Below are positions 19,186 to 28,163 of a stretch of DNA of 64,000 bases, in pieces. Where the stretch lies: assembly GCA_016285885.1 (NCBI GenBank), contig JAEERP010000012.1, positions 23,517 to 87,516 of the forward strand, in the 5' to 3' direction. How positions within the stretch are numbered: the stretch's first letter is position 1; every line of letters starts with the position of its first letter. The notes below the pieces were generated by a model, which ran no database searches, was not told the DNA's origin, and saw only the letters and a list, made by a program, of their open reading frames with translations. The position numbers and the translations under genes are program-made. This DNA is from Paludibacteraceae bacterium. GTDB lineage: Bacteria > Bacteroidota > Bacteroidia > Bacteroidales > Paludibacteraceae.

Positions 19186-19767
19186 TTATAGGCTAGCGTA
19201 TTTGTCGGATTCTTCTTTCCCCCATGGATGCCCCTCCTCGATGGCGGCTATCACTTCGTCGGCGTTGTTGACGACAGTCCAGGTCTTTTTAAGCTTTTCC
19301 GACATGAATTTCTCCTCCACGCATTTGTCCAACATGGACAAAAGGGGGTCGAAGAAGTGGTTGACGTTGATGATGACGATGGGTTTGAGAAACAGACCTA
19401 ATTGTTTCCACGTGATGATCTCCATCAGTTCCTCTATGGTGCCGCATCCTCCCGGAAGGGCGATGGCCGCATCCACGTCTTGTGTCATACGTTCCTTGCG
19501 CGTGTGCATGGAGCTCGTCTCCACCTCTGTCACGTTGGGGTTGTCCCATCCCCTCTCGACCATGAAACGGGGGATGATGCCTGTGATTTCACCTCCGTGT
19601 TCGAGCATGGAGTGCGCCAACTCACCCATCAGTCCGACAGCTCCGCCGCCGTAGTTGCAGGCGATGCCGTTCTTAGCCAGGATCTCTCCTAATCTCTTCG
19701 CTTCTCTTTTGTATGCTTCGTCCACTTGCGTGCTGGACGCACAATAGACACAGACCCGTTTCGTCAT
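19186..19767 (-). CDS. LOG-family nucleotide 5'-monophosphate phosphoribohydrolase
   Basis: 193 residues from the ATG at 19767. The frame can be extended to a TTG at 19800, but that codon sits inside the -7 promoter element (19798-19805), so the downstream ATG is the start. The Rossmann fold carries both LOG signatures: MHTRK near 87-91 and PGGCGTIEE at 105-113. LOG enzymes release a base from a nucleoside monophosphate; the bacterial substrate is often unknown. The adjacent downstream gene is the sacsin-like ATPase, an uncommon pairing. Confidence 0.9.
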   Translation of the reverse strand: MTKRVCVYCASSTQVDEAYKREAKRLGEILAKNGIACNYGGGAVGLMGELAHSMLEHGGEITGIIPRFMVERGWDNPNVTEVETSSMHTRKERMTQDVDAAIALPGGCGTIEELMEIITWKQLGLFLKPIVIINVNHFFDPLLSMLDKCVEEKFMSEKLKKTWTVVNNADEVIAAIEEGHPWGKEESDKYASL

Positions 19768-19797
19768 ATTATTTTCTATTCTATCTATTTCTTCATA

Positions 19798-19805
19798 CAA
19801 AGGTA
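19798..19805 (-). promoter_or_regulatory. -7 element for the LOG gene
   Basis: The minus strand reads TACCTTTG, matching TAnnTTTG. No good TTTG was found at -33. A start site a few bases beyond it leaves roughly 25 nt before the ATG at 19767. Confidence 0.6.
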
Positions 19806-19907
19806 AAATAAAATTGTCTTATTCCCTATTCTCCATTCCCTTTCCCCAAACATTTCATCCATGATGCGGATAATTCATAATTCAAAATTGACTTCGTCGA
19901 ACTAACG

Positions 19908-19939
19908 TTTCAAAATTCATAATTATTCATGTACCTTTG
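19908..19939 (+). promoter_or_regulatory. Promoter of the flippase gene, near-leaderless
   Basis: TTTC at 19908-19911 (one mismatch to TTTG), a 20-nt spacer, then TACCTTTG at 19932-19939. The ATG at 19948 follows the element by only 8 nt, so the transcript would have almost no leader. Confidence 0.6.
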
Positions 19940-19947
19940 TGCTCGCT

Positions 19948-21384
19948 ATGGTACAGGATTTGAAAAAAGAGACCACACGTTCCATCATCTGGAATGCGTT
20001 TGACAAGGTGGGGTTCCAGGTCGTGGCGTTTGTCGTCGGCTTGGTGACGCTTCGTTTGTTGTCGCCTCGTGATTTCGGCTTGATCGGCGCGCTGGCGATC
20101 TTTACCGCCTTGTCCAATCTGCTGACGGAGAGCGGTTTCACCTCCGCCATGGTGAGACGCAAGCACAATACGGATGCGGAATATGTGGCCGTGTTATGTT
20201 TCAATGTCTTATTGGGCGTGGTTTTCTATTCTGTGTTGTTCCTGACGTCGGATAGGATCGCGGACTACTACCACATGCCTGAATTGGTTCCGTTGTCCTA
20301 CTTCTTGTTTCTCTCCATCATTTTCAACTCGTTTGGGGTGGTGCAGAACATTGTGTTGACTCGTAACCTGGCGTTCAAGAAATTGTCCATCGCAAGCCTT
20401 GTTAGTGCGGCTGTGTCAGGTGTCGTGACTATTGTGCTGATCTTCTTGGGGTATGGCTACTGGGCGTTGGCTTGGCAGGTCGTGCTGCAACCGGCCATAC
20501 GGGTCATGCTCCTGTGGATCTTCAGCGATTGGTACCCTAAGTGCGCACCAGACTTCTCCGTGATACGGGAACTCTTCTTGTTCAGTTTCTCCCTGATCGG
20601 TTCGAGCCTGATGAACACGTTTGTCCGTTATGTCTATAACCCAATCATCGGACGGTACTTCGGGGATGAGCGCCTGGGCTATTATTCGGAATCCTATAAG
20701 TTTTATTTCTTGCCGGTTAATATCGTCGCCTCTACCTTCTCGGGTGTCGCATACCCTGTCTTGTCTAAATTGAATGACGATGTGCCTCGCCAATTGAACT
20801 ATCTTAGGAAGATGATGAGGATGGTCGCATTCTCTATTTTCCCGATTCTTTTGGGCGTTATGGCTTGTTTCGACAACTTGGTGGAGGTGGTGCTTACCGA
20901 GAAGTGGTTGCCGATCGTTCCTTACTTTAGGATCTTGGCGATCGCTGGTCTTGTGGGACCGATGCATACGATGTGCCTGAACCTGATGGTGGTGAAGGGT
21001 TTCCCGAAAAAGAATTTTGTCATGGAGGGCGTGCGAAACGGCCTGACGTTGTCGTTTCTCTTCCTCTTCCACGATTCGATAGAAGAGATGCTTTGGGGCT
21101 TTGTGGCGGCTAACCTCTTGTCGTATGTGGTGGATCTCTTCTTTGTACGTAGGGTGGTGCGTTACTCAATCAAGGAACAGTTGGGTGATATTTATCCCTA
21201 TCTGGGCATCTCTTGCTTCATGGCGGGCTTGGTCTATGTGGTGGGGTGGTTGGATTGCAGTGTCACGTTGCGGCTGATTCTACAGTTGCTGGTAGGTGCG
21301 GTCGCATACTTCTTTCCTGCTAAAATATTGGGGTCTAATGTTTTGAATGATGTGGTGAACGTCTTCTTGAAGAGAAAATCCTAG
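19948..21384 (+). CDS. Polysaccharide/O-antigen flippase (Wzx/WzxC-like)
   Basis: 478 residues from the ATG at 19948. A GTG at 19939 is in frame but overlaps the promoter -7 element. The N-terminus is typical of the MATE-like polysaccharide exporter family (WNAFDKVGFQVVAFVVGLVTLRLLSPRDFGLIG), and there are 12 or more hydrophobic segments along the protein. Members flip lipid-linked oligosaccharide or teichuronic-acid-like units across the inner membrane. It stands alone: no glycosyltransferase or polymerase is next to it, so its substrate cannot be told from context. Confidence 0.88.
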   Translation: MVQDLKKETTRSIIWNAFDKVGFQVVAFVVGLVTLRLLSPRDFGLIGALAIFTALSNLLTESGFTSAMVRRKHNTDAEYVAVLCFNVLLGVVFYSVLFLTSDRIADYYHMPELVPLSYFLFLSIIFNSFGVVQNIVLTRNLAFKKLSIASLVSAAVSGVVTIVLIFLGYGYWALAWQVVLQPAIRVMLLWIFSDWYPKCAPDFSVIRELFLFSFSLIGSSLMNTFVRYVYNPIIGRYFGDERLGYYSESYKFYFLPVNIVASTFSGVAYPVLSKLNDDVPRQLNYLRKMMRMVAFSIFPILLGVMACFDNLVEVVLTEKWLPIVPYFRILAIAGLVGPMHTMCLNLMVVKGFPKKNFVMEGVRNGLTLSFLFLFHDSIEEMLWGFVAANLLSYVVDLFFVRRVVRYSIKEQLGDIYPYLGISCFMAGLVYVVGWLDCSVTLRLILQLLVGAVAYFFPAKILGSNVLNDVVNVFLKRKS

Positions 21385-21849
21385 ACGTGTTCTATCGCCT
21401 CCGTTTCTATGGGGAAATATGTTACGATAGTATTGGCCGTTGACCAATGCACCGATATGTTGTGGACGTTATAAGCTTAATGCTTCGCCTCTCTTTGTAT
21501 TGTGATTGTTGATTATAGAATTATTGCAGACTTCAAAAAAAACCAAAAGCAAGCCTTGAATTGACTTGCTTTTAGAAAACCATAAACCTTACATCTATAA
21601 AGAATCATGTTTCACAACATTACGATGCAAATATAGATATTATTTTTATACAGAAAAGGATTTACCCTCTTTTTTTTCACAAAATAATTATTTTTTTATC
21701 TGCGATCGTACTCTTTCTGTCCCGAGACGATATGAATCTTTTCTCACCTTCCTGAGAATGCCTGTTCTGCCCCCTGTTTGAAAGGACTTCCAAACTTTGG
21801 AAGAAAGACCTTCCCGTAGGGGCCGCTCCAGCGAGAGAAGCCTTTTTTG
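21385..21849. other. 465-nt intergenic region between converging genes
   Basis: It lies between the 3' ends of the flippase and M6 protease genes. It is AT-rich with several T/A tracts and contains one terminator-like hairpin (21545-21573). No ORF, RNA gene or repeat is supported. Confidence 0.6.
21536..21573 (-). terminator. Terminator for the M6 protease transcript
   Basis: Arms AAAAGCAAG (21545-21553) and CTTGCTTTT (21565-21573) pair perfectly. Reading the minus strand, the hairpin is followed by an eight-T run. Confidence 0.65.
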
Positions 21850-24420
21850 TCAGTTCTTGATCACTTTTATCGTGAAGGTGGACTCTTTACCGACTATCTG
21901 GATGAAATAGACTCCCATGCGGTATTTCGCCCCGAAACGGATTTCTGCGGCGCCTTCTAGGATGTCTAACAGCTCACCTTGCGGGTTGTAGACGTATATG
22001 GTCTCGCCCGCTTGCGCACCGGATAGGATAAATTCGCCCTTGCCATCTCGTGAGACTTGGATGCGTTCGTTCGGGGTGTTGTAATTGTCGGTCAATATGT
22101 CTTCCTTGATCAATGTGAAGCGGGTGCTGTCCATCTGCAGGTTCGTGGACAGTGATTCGCCTACGAATTGTATTTTGTGGACTCCCTTCTCTAAATGGAT
22201 CTCCTTGGAGGAGCTTTTGCTGACAGCCTTGGTTGTGGTGAAGAACCATTTCTTCTCTTGTTTGTAGAGCGCTGGAATCATCATTGTGTCCGAAACCTTT
22301 TGGTCTATCGTCAGGGAAAGGATGGCATCCGCTATGGTCTCGTTTTGGATCTCCATGTTGTATATACCGCTTTTTTGCACATCGACGGTATACTGGACCC
22401 ATTCGCCTGCGTTCAGGAAATCGATCGCATAGTTCGATTCGTTGACTTGAACCATAGGGAAATATTCGTTGTCGTCCCTCGCATCTTTTATCTGACGAGC
22501 GTCTACCGTTCGTGTGGTGTAGAATGCCACTTCGGCGCCGCCACGGTCATATCCTTCCATCTGGAACGTGCCCGGAATAGTGTAAGGGGTTCCGTTCAGA
22601 GGGGTGGATTCGTATACGACCAGTGTGAATTCGTGGAAGGCTGTTTTGCCTTTGCTGTCGGTTACTTTCAGGGAGAATGTCGTCTCGCCCGCCTGGGTGG
22701 GGATACCATGGATCACACCGGAGGCTGACAATTCCAGGCCTTCCGGAAGGTCACCGTCGTAGATATCTATTACATATGGTGCGTCACCTCCCTGCAAGAT
22801 GATGCTGTCGGTGTAATTGCGGTTGATAATCGCTTTAGATAACGCTTCCGTGACGAATTCAGGCTTCTCGATGTAATGTCCGCAGCGGAAGGTCATTACG
22901 TCGCCTCCCTCGCTGAAATCCCAAAGGTATATGCCTGATTTCTCGTCGCCTCGCCACTTGGCGCTAGGGTCTGAGTCGTCGTTGAACACATCCGGTCCGT
23001 TGCCCTTCTTCCAAAATGGGTGCTCATATTGTGCCGGCCTACATTCAAGCAACTCCTCTTTGTCTGGGTAGCAGTTGTCTCCGTCATCGTAGCTGTGCCA
23101 GATGAAGATTCCGGTCTCTTTGTGGGTTCGGCTGTGTAGATAGTGTACATCTCTGATCTCCAGGTAATATTTGTCCTTGAAGTTGTTGCCGCTTCCTCTG
23201 TACACGGCGGCGTATCCACGGCCCTTTTTGAGGTTGATGACGCGCCCGTCTTTGATGTCGGTAATGTCCGTCTGATAGTCTAGCCAACCCATTTGGTCGA
23301 GCGCCCATGGGTTCGGATAGGGTGGGTTGGTCTCGCTGCTGATGGAGAAGGCGTCTCCGATGTTGTAATAGGAGGCGTTGTTTGGCTCGTGCTCCTCGTA
23401 TTGGTAGAAATCAGGCCAACCGCAGATGAGGTGCCCATTTTCATGAACGAATGTGCCCATGGTGAGTTTGGAGCCAATGTCGGTCATCTGATAACTATGG
23501 TAGATGTTAAACCCACGGTATCTCCAGTCTTTCACCTTCACTTCGTCGAAATTGCTCACATAGCTTTGATGAGGCCATAGTCCCGTGCCCCACTCGTTTT
23601 TGCATTTTCCTGCGTATAGCACATTCAACGCCTTGATGCCATTGTATTCGTTCGCGGTCAACTTCTGCAGCTTGTCGGGATGTGCCTCCCCCCATGCATT
23701 GATGGCGTTTTGTACCTGCGGGTAAAATTGGTCCACGGTATATTCTGTCGCTGTGACCGGCGCATAGTCGCTATACTCCTTTTCGGCCGTGTAGAATTGG
23801 TCTGGCACGAAATTGATGTAGGTGAGTTTGCCGTTCGAAATCCAGTGGAAATACTCTTTGATGGAACATTTGTTGCCAAATATTGGATTATTGTCTCCGT
23901 TCAAGAACACCTCTATCTGATCCCTTGAAACACTTGATTTCGTGCTGGGGAAATCGATGATGACACAAAGTCCATAGATTGTGTCTGGCAGTGCGTTGGC
24001 GACTCTGAGGACAGGACCTTCTTGGCTGGTTTCGGGTTTGTTCAGCTTGGCCCTGGTTCTCTTGATCTTCTCGCTCCGGCTCTCCTTGCTGATGCGTAGG
24101 CGCGGTTGCAGGATCGCCTTCACCTCGCTCGGCGTTTCGCCCCCTTTGTAGACGATGCCGGTTGACGCATACTCTTTCCCGTCCTTGGAGAGCATGGCGT
24201 AGCATATTTCTCCGCTCTTCTCGTCTTTCGTGAGCGTATAATGATCCTCCGATTCCGCATCGATATAGAGGTCCGTCCCATAGAGATAGACGGTTATAGA
24301 ATCTCCGTTGGGCTGTGTCATCATATGGGGCGTCCCGTTGTAGACCATGGCTGACATGGAACCCGTGCCCACAAAAAAGATGAATATAAATAGGCTAATA
24401 TATAACAGTGTACGTTTCAT
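21850..24420 (-). CDS. Secreted M6-family metalloprotease with Ig-like, CBM-like and T9SS sorting domains
   Basis: 856 residues from the ATG at 24420; an upstream in-frame TTG at 24453 lies inside a promoter -7 element. Order: signal peptide; propeptide-like region; M6 catalytic domain with zinc motif HENGH (326-330) followed by a WPD segment (HLICGWPDFY); a putative Ig domain (about 520-600; DLPEGLELSASGVIHGIPTQ); a CBM6-like beta-sandwich (about 620-775; NAGEWVQYTVDV); and a C-terminal strand set (about 785-856; EFILSGAQAGETIYVYNPQG ... GVYFIQIV) like the T9SS type A sorting domain. It probably degrades proteins outside the cell or on its surface and is exported through T9SS. It is a single-gene unit with its own promoter and terminator. 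Confidence 0.88.
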   Translation of the reverse strand: MKRTLLYISLFIFIFFVGTGSMSAMVYNGTPHMMTQPNGDSITVYLYGTDLYIDAESEDHYTLTKDEKSGEICYAMLSKDGKEYASTGIVYKGGETPSEVKAILQPRLRISKESRSEKIKRTRAKLNKPETSQEGPVLRVANALPDTIYGLCVIIDFPSTKSSVSRDQIEVFLNGDNNPIFGNKCSIKEYFHWISNGKLTYINFVPDQFYTAEKEYSDYAPVTATEYTVDQFYPQVQNAINAWGEAHPDKLQKLTANEYNGIKALNVLYAGKCKNEWGTGLWPHQSYVSNFDEVKVKDWRYRGFNIYHSYQMTDIGSKLTMGTFVHENGHLICGWPDFYQYEEHEPNNASYYNIGDAFSISSETNPPYPNPWALDQMGWLDYQTDITDIKDGRVINLKKGRGYAAVYRGSGNNFKDKYYLEIRDVHYLHSRTHKETGIFIWHSYDDGDNCYPDKEELLECRPAQYEHPFWKKGNGPDVFNDDSDPSAKWRGDEKSGIYLWDFSEGGDVMTFRCGHYIEKPEFVTEALSKAIINRNYTDSIILQGGDAPYVIDIYDGDLPEGLELSASGVIHGIPTQAGETTFSLKVTDSKGKTAFHEFTLVVYESTPLNGTPYTIPGTFQMEGYDRGGAEVAFYTTRTVDARQIKDARDDNEYFPMVQVNESNYAIDFLNAGEWVQYTVDVQKSGIYNMEIQNETIADAILSLTIDQKVSDTMMIPALYKQEKKWFFTTTKAVSKSSSKEIHLEKGVHKIQFVGESLSTNLQMDSTRFTLIKEDILTDNYNTPNERIQVSRDGKGEFILSGAQAGETIYVYNPQGELLDILEGAAEIRFGAKYRMGVYFIQIVGKESTFTIKVIKN

Positions 24421-24450
24421 GTCGGAATAATTAATTCGTTCGTAATCCCC

Positions 24451-24458
24451 CAAATATA
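24451..24458 (-). promoter_or_regulatory. -7 element for the M6 protease gene
   Basis: The minus strand reads TATATTTG, matching TAnnTTTG, about 30 nt upstream of the ATG at 24420. No clear -33 element. Confidence 0.5.
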
Positions 24459-24533
24459 AGAATTTTTGGGGAAGTTGTATAATTTATTTAAATCAAATGT
24501 TTGTTTTCCTCCGCAAACAACATAATCCCCCCT

Positions 24534-24577
24534 AAAAAACAAGAGGATGCCAAAAAATGACATCCTCTGTTTTTTAT
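24534..24577 (-). terminator. Terminator of the fabH-fabK-fabF operon
   Basis: Arms AGAGGATG (24542-24549) and CATCCTCT (24561-24568) with an 11-nt loop, flanked by A6 and T7 runs, so it could work in either direction. It lies about 155 nt past the fabF stop. Confidence 0.8.
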
Positions 24578-24730
24578 GGGCTAGGCGATCCCTTGTTTTT
24601 ATGGTTTTCTTGGGCTCATGCCCTTTCGCCTAATAAAAATCACCCAATTGTATGCTCTATTCCCTTGTTATGGTTATTGTGGTTCACATCGTCCTCTAGC
24701 CTTTGAGAAGACCGTCAGACGTATGATAAA

Positions 24731-25957
24731 CTATTTTCTGATTGCTACACAAGCGTTGTGGCCTCCGAATCCCAAAGAGTTGGAGATGGCGATGGTCAAG
24801 TCCACCTTCTGGGCTTTGTTCGGCGTGTAGTCCAGGTCACATTCCGGATCTGGATTGTTGAGACCGATGGTAGGCGTCACGATGCCCTCTTGGAGAGACA
24901 AGGCCGATACGATCACCTCTACGCCACCAGCCGCGCCCAACATATGTCCGGTCATGGACTTGGATGAGCTGATGTGTGCTCTGCGAGCCTCCTTTTCGCC
25001 TAACGCCAACTTGAGGGCTTGGGTCTCCGAGGAGTCGTTCATATGGGTACCAGTACCGTGTGCGTTGACGTACAACGTGTCTTTCTCGCTGTAGTTCGCC
25101 TCGTCGATAGCCATCTTGATCGCTCTGGATGCGCATGTTCCGTCTGGTTTCGGTGCGGTGTAGTGATATGCGTCGCAGGTGTTGCCGTAGCCGCAGATCT
25201 CACCGTATATCTTAGCGCCCGATGCTTTCGCATGCTCATATTCCTCCAGGATGACGATTCCGGCGCCCTCACCGATGACGAATCCCTTGCGCTCCGCGTC
25301 GAATGGCAGGGAGGCGCGTTTAGGATCGCCCGACTTGGACAATGCCTTGCAGTTGGTGAAACCGCCGATCGCCAATGGATTGATGGTCGCTTCCGCACCA
25401 CCGGCGATGATAGCGTCCGCATAGCCGTATTTGATGGCTCTGTAGGCCTCACCGATCGCATGCGTACTGGTTGCGCAGGCAGTCACGACTGGCAGGCATG
25501 GACCTTCCGCATGATGTGCGATGGCGATGTTGCCGGCCGCGATGTTGGAGATCATCATTGGAATGAATAGGGGAGAGACACGTCCCGGACCCTCCTCGAA
25601 CATTTTTTTGCTCTCGTTGAGGAATGTCTGCATGCCACCGATTCCGGAGCCCACGTATACGCCGACTCTTTCGTTAGGCAATCCGAGGTCACCTCTGTCG
25701 TTCATCGCTTGCTGTGCGGCGGCGAGTGCAAATTGGCAGTAACGGTCCGCCTTGCGCGCCATGCCTTTCTCCACACCGAAGTCCTCGGCACGGAAATCCC
25801 GCACCTCACCTGCGATCTTCACTTCCAAACCGGTCGTGTCGATGTTCTGGATGAAGTCGATACCGCAAACTCCATTCTTCAGATTCTCCCAAAATGTCTT
25901 GATGTCTTTCCCGATGGGCGAGATAATGCCCATACCTGTGATGACTACTCTTCTCAT
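24731..25957 (-). CDS. fabF: Beta-ketoacyl-ACP synthase II
   Basis: 408 residues, the normal length. The Cys-His-His catalytic triad is intact: C161 in TACATSTHA, H300 in NAHGTGT and H338 in MTGHMLG. FabF condenses malonyl-ACP with growing acyl-ACP in type II fatty acid synthesis. It starts 2 nt after fabK and is the last gene of fabH-fabK-fabF. Confidence 0.96.
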   Translation of the reverse strand: MRRVVITGMGIISPIGKDIKTFWENLKNGVCGIDFIQNIDTTGLEVKIAGEVRDFRAEDFGVEKGMARKADRYCQFALAAAQQAMNDRGDLGLPNERVGVYVGSGIGGMQTFLNESKKMFEEGPGRVSPLFIPMMISNIAAGNIAIAHHAEGPCLPVVTACATSTHAIGEAYRAIKYGYADAIIAGGAEATINPLAIGGFTNCKALSKSGDPKRASLPFDAERKGFVIGEGAGIVILEEYEHAKASGAKIYGEICGYGNTCDAYHYTAPKPDGTCASRAIKMAIDEANYSEKDTLYVNAHGTGTHMNDSSETQALKLALGEKEARRAHISSSKSMTGHMLGAAGGVEVIVSALSLQEGIVTPTIGLNNPDPECDLDYTPNKAQKVDLTIAISNSLGFGGHNACVAIRK

Positions 25958-25959
25958 GC

Positions 25960-26907
25960 TTATTTGATTCTGTTGTTAGCTTTGTTTAATAAGGCTTCCG
26001 CTTCATTCGCCATGGATTCAACGATCGCTTTCGCTGAGCGTTGCTCTTTGATGAGTCCTGCGATCTGTCCGGCCATGAAGGAACCGCCCTTAGCGTCTCC
26101 GTCAACTACCGCTTTCCTGAGTGATCCTGCACCGAATGCCATGATCTCCTCGTCGGTGATGGTGTTGTCCTTCTCCATGTCCGCGAACTTCTTGGAGAAT
26201 GGAGTCTTCAAGGAACGTACAGGGTGACCGAATCTCTTACCCGTCACGATGGTTGCCGTATCGCTGGCGGAGATGATCTTATCCTTGTAGGTTTGGCTGA
26301 CGCAACATTCGTCTGCCACGAGGAAGCAAGTTCCGCACTGCACGCCCTCAGCTCCGAGCATGAAGGCTGCCGCCATGCCTCTACCGTCTCCGATACCACC
26401 GGCTGCCAACACAGGGATCTTCACTGCGTCTACCACTTGAGGGATCAAAGCCATTGTGTTCAACTCTCCGACGTGACCACCAGACTCGCAGCCTTCAGCC
26501 ACTACGGCGCTCGCACCGATTCGCTCCATCAGGATGGCGAATGCCGCGGATGCGACAACTGGTATGACCTTGATGCCTGCTTCCAACCAAGCTTTCATGT
26601 ATTTAGATGGATTGCCCGCACCTGTAGTGACGACATCCACTTTCTCTTCGATAACCACTTTCGCAACCTCCTCCGCAAATGGGCTTTGCAGCATGATGTT
26701 GACACCGAAAGGTTTTTTCGTCATTGTCTTGCACTTGCGTATTTCTTCTCTGACGTATTCTGCGTTGGCGTTCATGGCGGAGATGAGTCCCAAACCTCCC
26801 GCTTCTGATACTGCACTAGCCAATTTGGCATCTGAAATCCATGCCATACCCCCTTGGAATATAGGGTACTGAATACCGATTAAATCACAAATCTTACTTG
26901 AAATCAT
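25960..26907 (-). CDS. fabK: FMN-dependent enoyl-ACP reductase FabK
   Basis: 315 residues of the nitronate-monooxygenase-like TIM-barrel family. Features include IFQGGMAWIS at the N-terminus, AEGCESGGHVG for phosphate/FMN contact, and AAGGIGDGRGMAAA. Length and the fab gene context point to FabK rather than a nitronate monooxygenase. It carries out the last step of each elongation cycle, replacing FabI. It lies 28 nt after fabH and 2 nt before fabF. Confidence 0.9.
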   Translation of the reverse strand: MISSKICDLIGIQYPIFQGGMAWISDAKLASAVSEAGGLGLISAMNANAEYVREEIRKCKTMTKKPFGVNIMLQSPFAEEVAKVVIEEKVDVVTTGAGNPSKYMKAWLEAGIKVIPVVASAAFAILMERIGASAVVAEGCESGGHVGELNTMALIPQVVDAVKIPVLAAGGIGDGRGMAAAFMLGAEGVQCGTCFLVADECCVSQTYKDKIISASDTATIVTGKRFGHPVRSLKTPFSKKFADMEKDNTITDEEIMAFGAGSLRKAVVDGDAKGGSFMAGQIAGLIKEQRSAKAIVESMANEAEALLNKANNRIK

Positions 26908-26935
26908 GTCTTTATCTTTTAGATTTTTGTCTTTT

Positions 26936-27883
26936 TTACCATCTGATTAGGCACGCTCCTGAAGAAAAACCAGCTCCGAATGCGCTGAATACCAATATGT
27001 CACCCTCTTTGATCATGCCCTGTTTGTTGATCTCGTCCAATAGTAACGGCACGCTTGCGGAGGAAGTGTTGCCTCGCCTCTCGATGTTGTGAGGGAATTT
27101 TTCCTCCGGTTGGTCCAGGTGAGATTTTATGGCGTCCACGATGCGTAGGTTGGCTTGGTGTAACAAGAAGAATCTCACGTCTTCCGCTGTTAAGTGCGCC
27201 TTGTCCATTACTTCTTGTATGTCATGCGCCGAACTTTGTACGGCTAATTTGAATACTTCCCTTCCCTTCATCACCAGTTTGGCGTACTTCTCCTCTTGTT
27301 GGCTGAACGGAGTGGTTACCACTCTCGCGTTGCAGGTGAGTGCGTCACTATAGGTGGTTGATATGCTGATTTCGCAGTCTGGTCCCTCGTCTGTGATGAT
27401 GATAGCTCCCGCGCCATCTCCGAACAGCACGCAGCTCTCGCGGCGGGTCCAGTCTGTCATTTTCGTCATGTGTTCCGCACATACGATGAGGATTTTTTTC
27501 GCTCTGCCGGCTTTCATCAAACCGTTGGCGCAGTCTAATGTAAAGATGAAGCCTGAACAAGCGCCATTCAAGTCGAGAGATGGGCAATGAGCGCTGACCG
27601 CACCTTGAATGACGCAGGCGAGTGCTGGCGTCTCGAAGTCGTTGCTCACGTTGTGGCACAAGATGTAGTCCAATTCGGATGCGTCTATCTTTGCGTCTTT
27701 CAACGCTTCCTTCGCTGCTTGTATGGCCAATTGTGTGAGATCCTCGTCCGTCGACAACACTCTGCGACTTTTAATGCCCGTGCGGGTGGATATCCATTCG
27801 TCGCTCGTGTCCAAGAACTCCGCAAGCATGTCGTTGGTCACCTCTCTCCGTGGAATTGCACTTCCTGTTCCTATGATTTTCAT
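26936..27883 (-). CDS. fabH: Beta-ketoacyl-ACP synthase III
   Basis: 315 residues with the Cys-His-Asn triad: C109 in NGACSGF, H242 in LLHQANLRI and N272 in RRGNTSSAS. FabH starts fatty acid synthesis by condensing an acyl-CoA with malonyl-ACP. First gene of the fabH-fabK-fabF unit. The start ATG at 27883 is preceded by a TAATTTTG element about 90 nt upstream. Confidence 0.95.
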   Translation of the reverse strand: MKIIGTGSAIPRREVTNDMLAEFLDTSDEWISTRTGIKSRRVLSTDEDLTQLAIQAAKEALKDAKIDASELDYILCHNVSNDFETPALACVIQGAVSAHCPSLDLNGACSGFIFTLDCANGLMKAGRAKKILIVCAEHMTKMTDWTRRESCVLFGDGAGAIIITDEGPDCEISISTTYSDALTCNARVVTTPFSQQEEKYAKLVMKGREVFKLAVQSSAHDIQEVMDKAHLTAEDVRFFLLHQANLRIVDAIKSHLDQPEEKFPHNIERRGNTSSASVPLLLDEINKQGMIKEGDILVFSAFGAGFSSGACLIRW

Positions 27884-27971
27884 CTTAAATCGTTACGTAA
27901 TTAGCAGATTTGGAGCTCTGCTTGTTCACTCACCAATCTAATAACGCTGCTGCGCCCCTTTTTTGGCAATG

Positions 27972-27979
27972 CAAAATTA
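27972..27979 (-). promoter_or_regulatory. -7 element for the fabH operon
   Basis: The minus strand reads TAATTTTG, matching TAnnTTTG. No clear -33 element. The leader to fabH would be about 80 nt. Confidence 0.5.
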
Positions 27980-28075
27980 AAAAATCCAATTCCATCGGGA
28001 AATTTTATGGTTTATTATGGTTTACGGCACCCTTTAAAAGGGATAAAATTTCATATTTTGGGGTGAAATTCTGAT

Positions 28076-28083
28076 TATTTTTG
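28076..28083 (+). promoter_or_regulatory. Possible -7 element for the LytTR gene
   Basis: TATTTTTG matches TAnnTTTG, and a second match TAAATTTG lies at 28093-28100. TTTG at 28057-28060 is too close for a standard spacer, so which site is used is unclear. Confidence 0.35.
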
Positions 28084-28163
28084 CGAAATGAGTAAATTTG
28101 GCTTTGTGAAAAAATTGTAACATGAAAATAAATTAACTATTTTCGCGCATTAAACGAATCAAG

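Larger units (their letters stand above)
24421..24730. other. 310-nt intergenic region upstream of the M6 gene and downstream of fabF
   Basis: It holds the M6 promoter element (24451-24458) and the fabF terminator hairpin (24534-24577). The remaining 150 nt show no gene or structure I can support. Confidence 0.6.

Noticed and set aside
16570..19767. A complete known defence system (for example CBASS or a sacsin-nuclease system)
   Set aside because: No cyclase, nuclease, toxin or membrane effector adjoins the LOG-ATPase pair, so a named system cannot be claimed.
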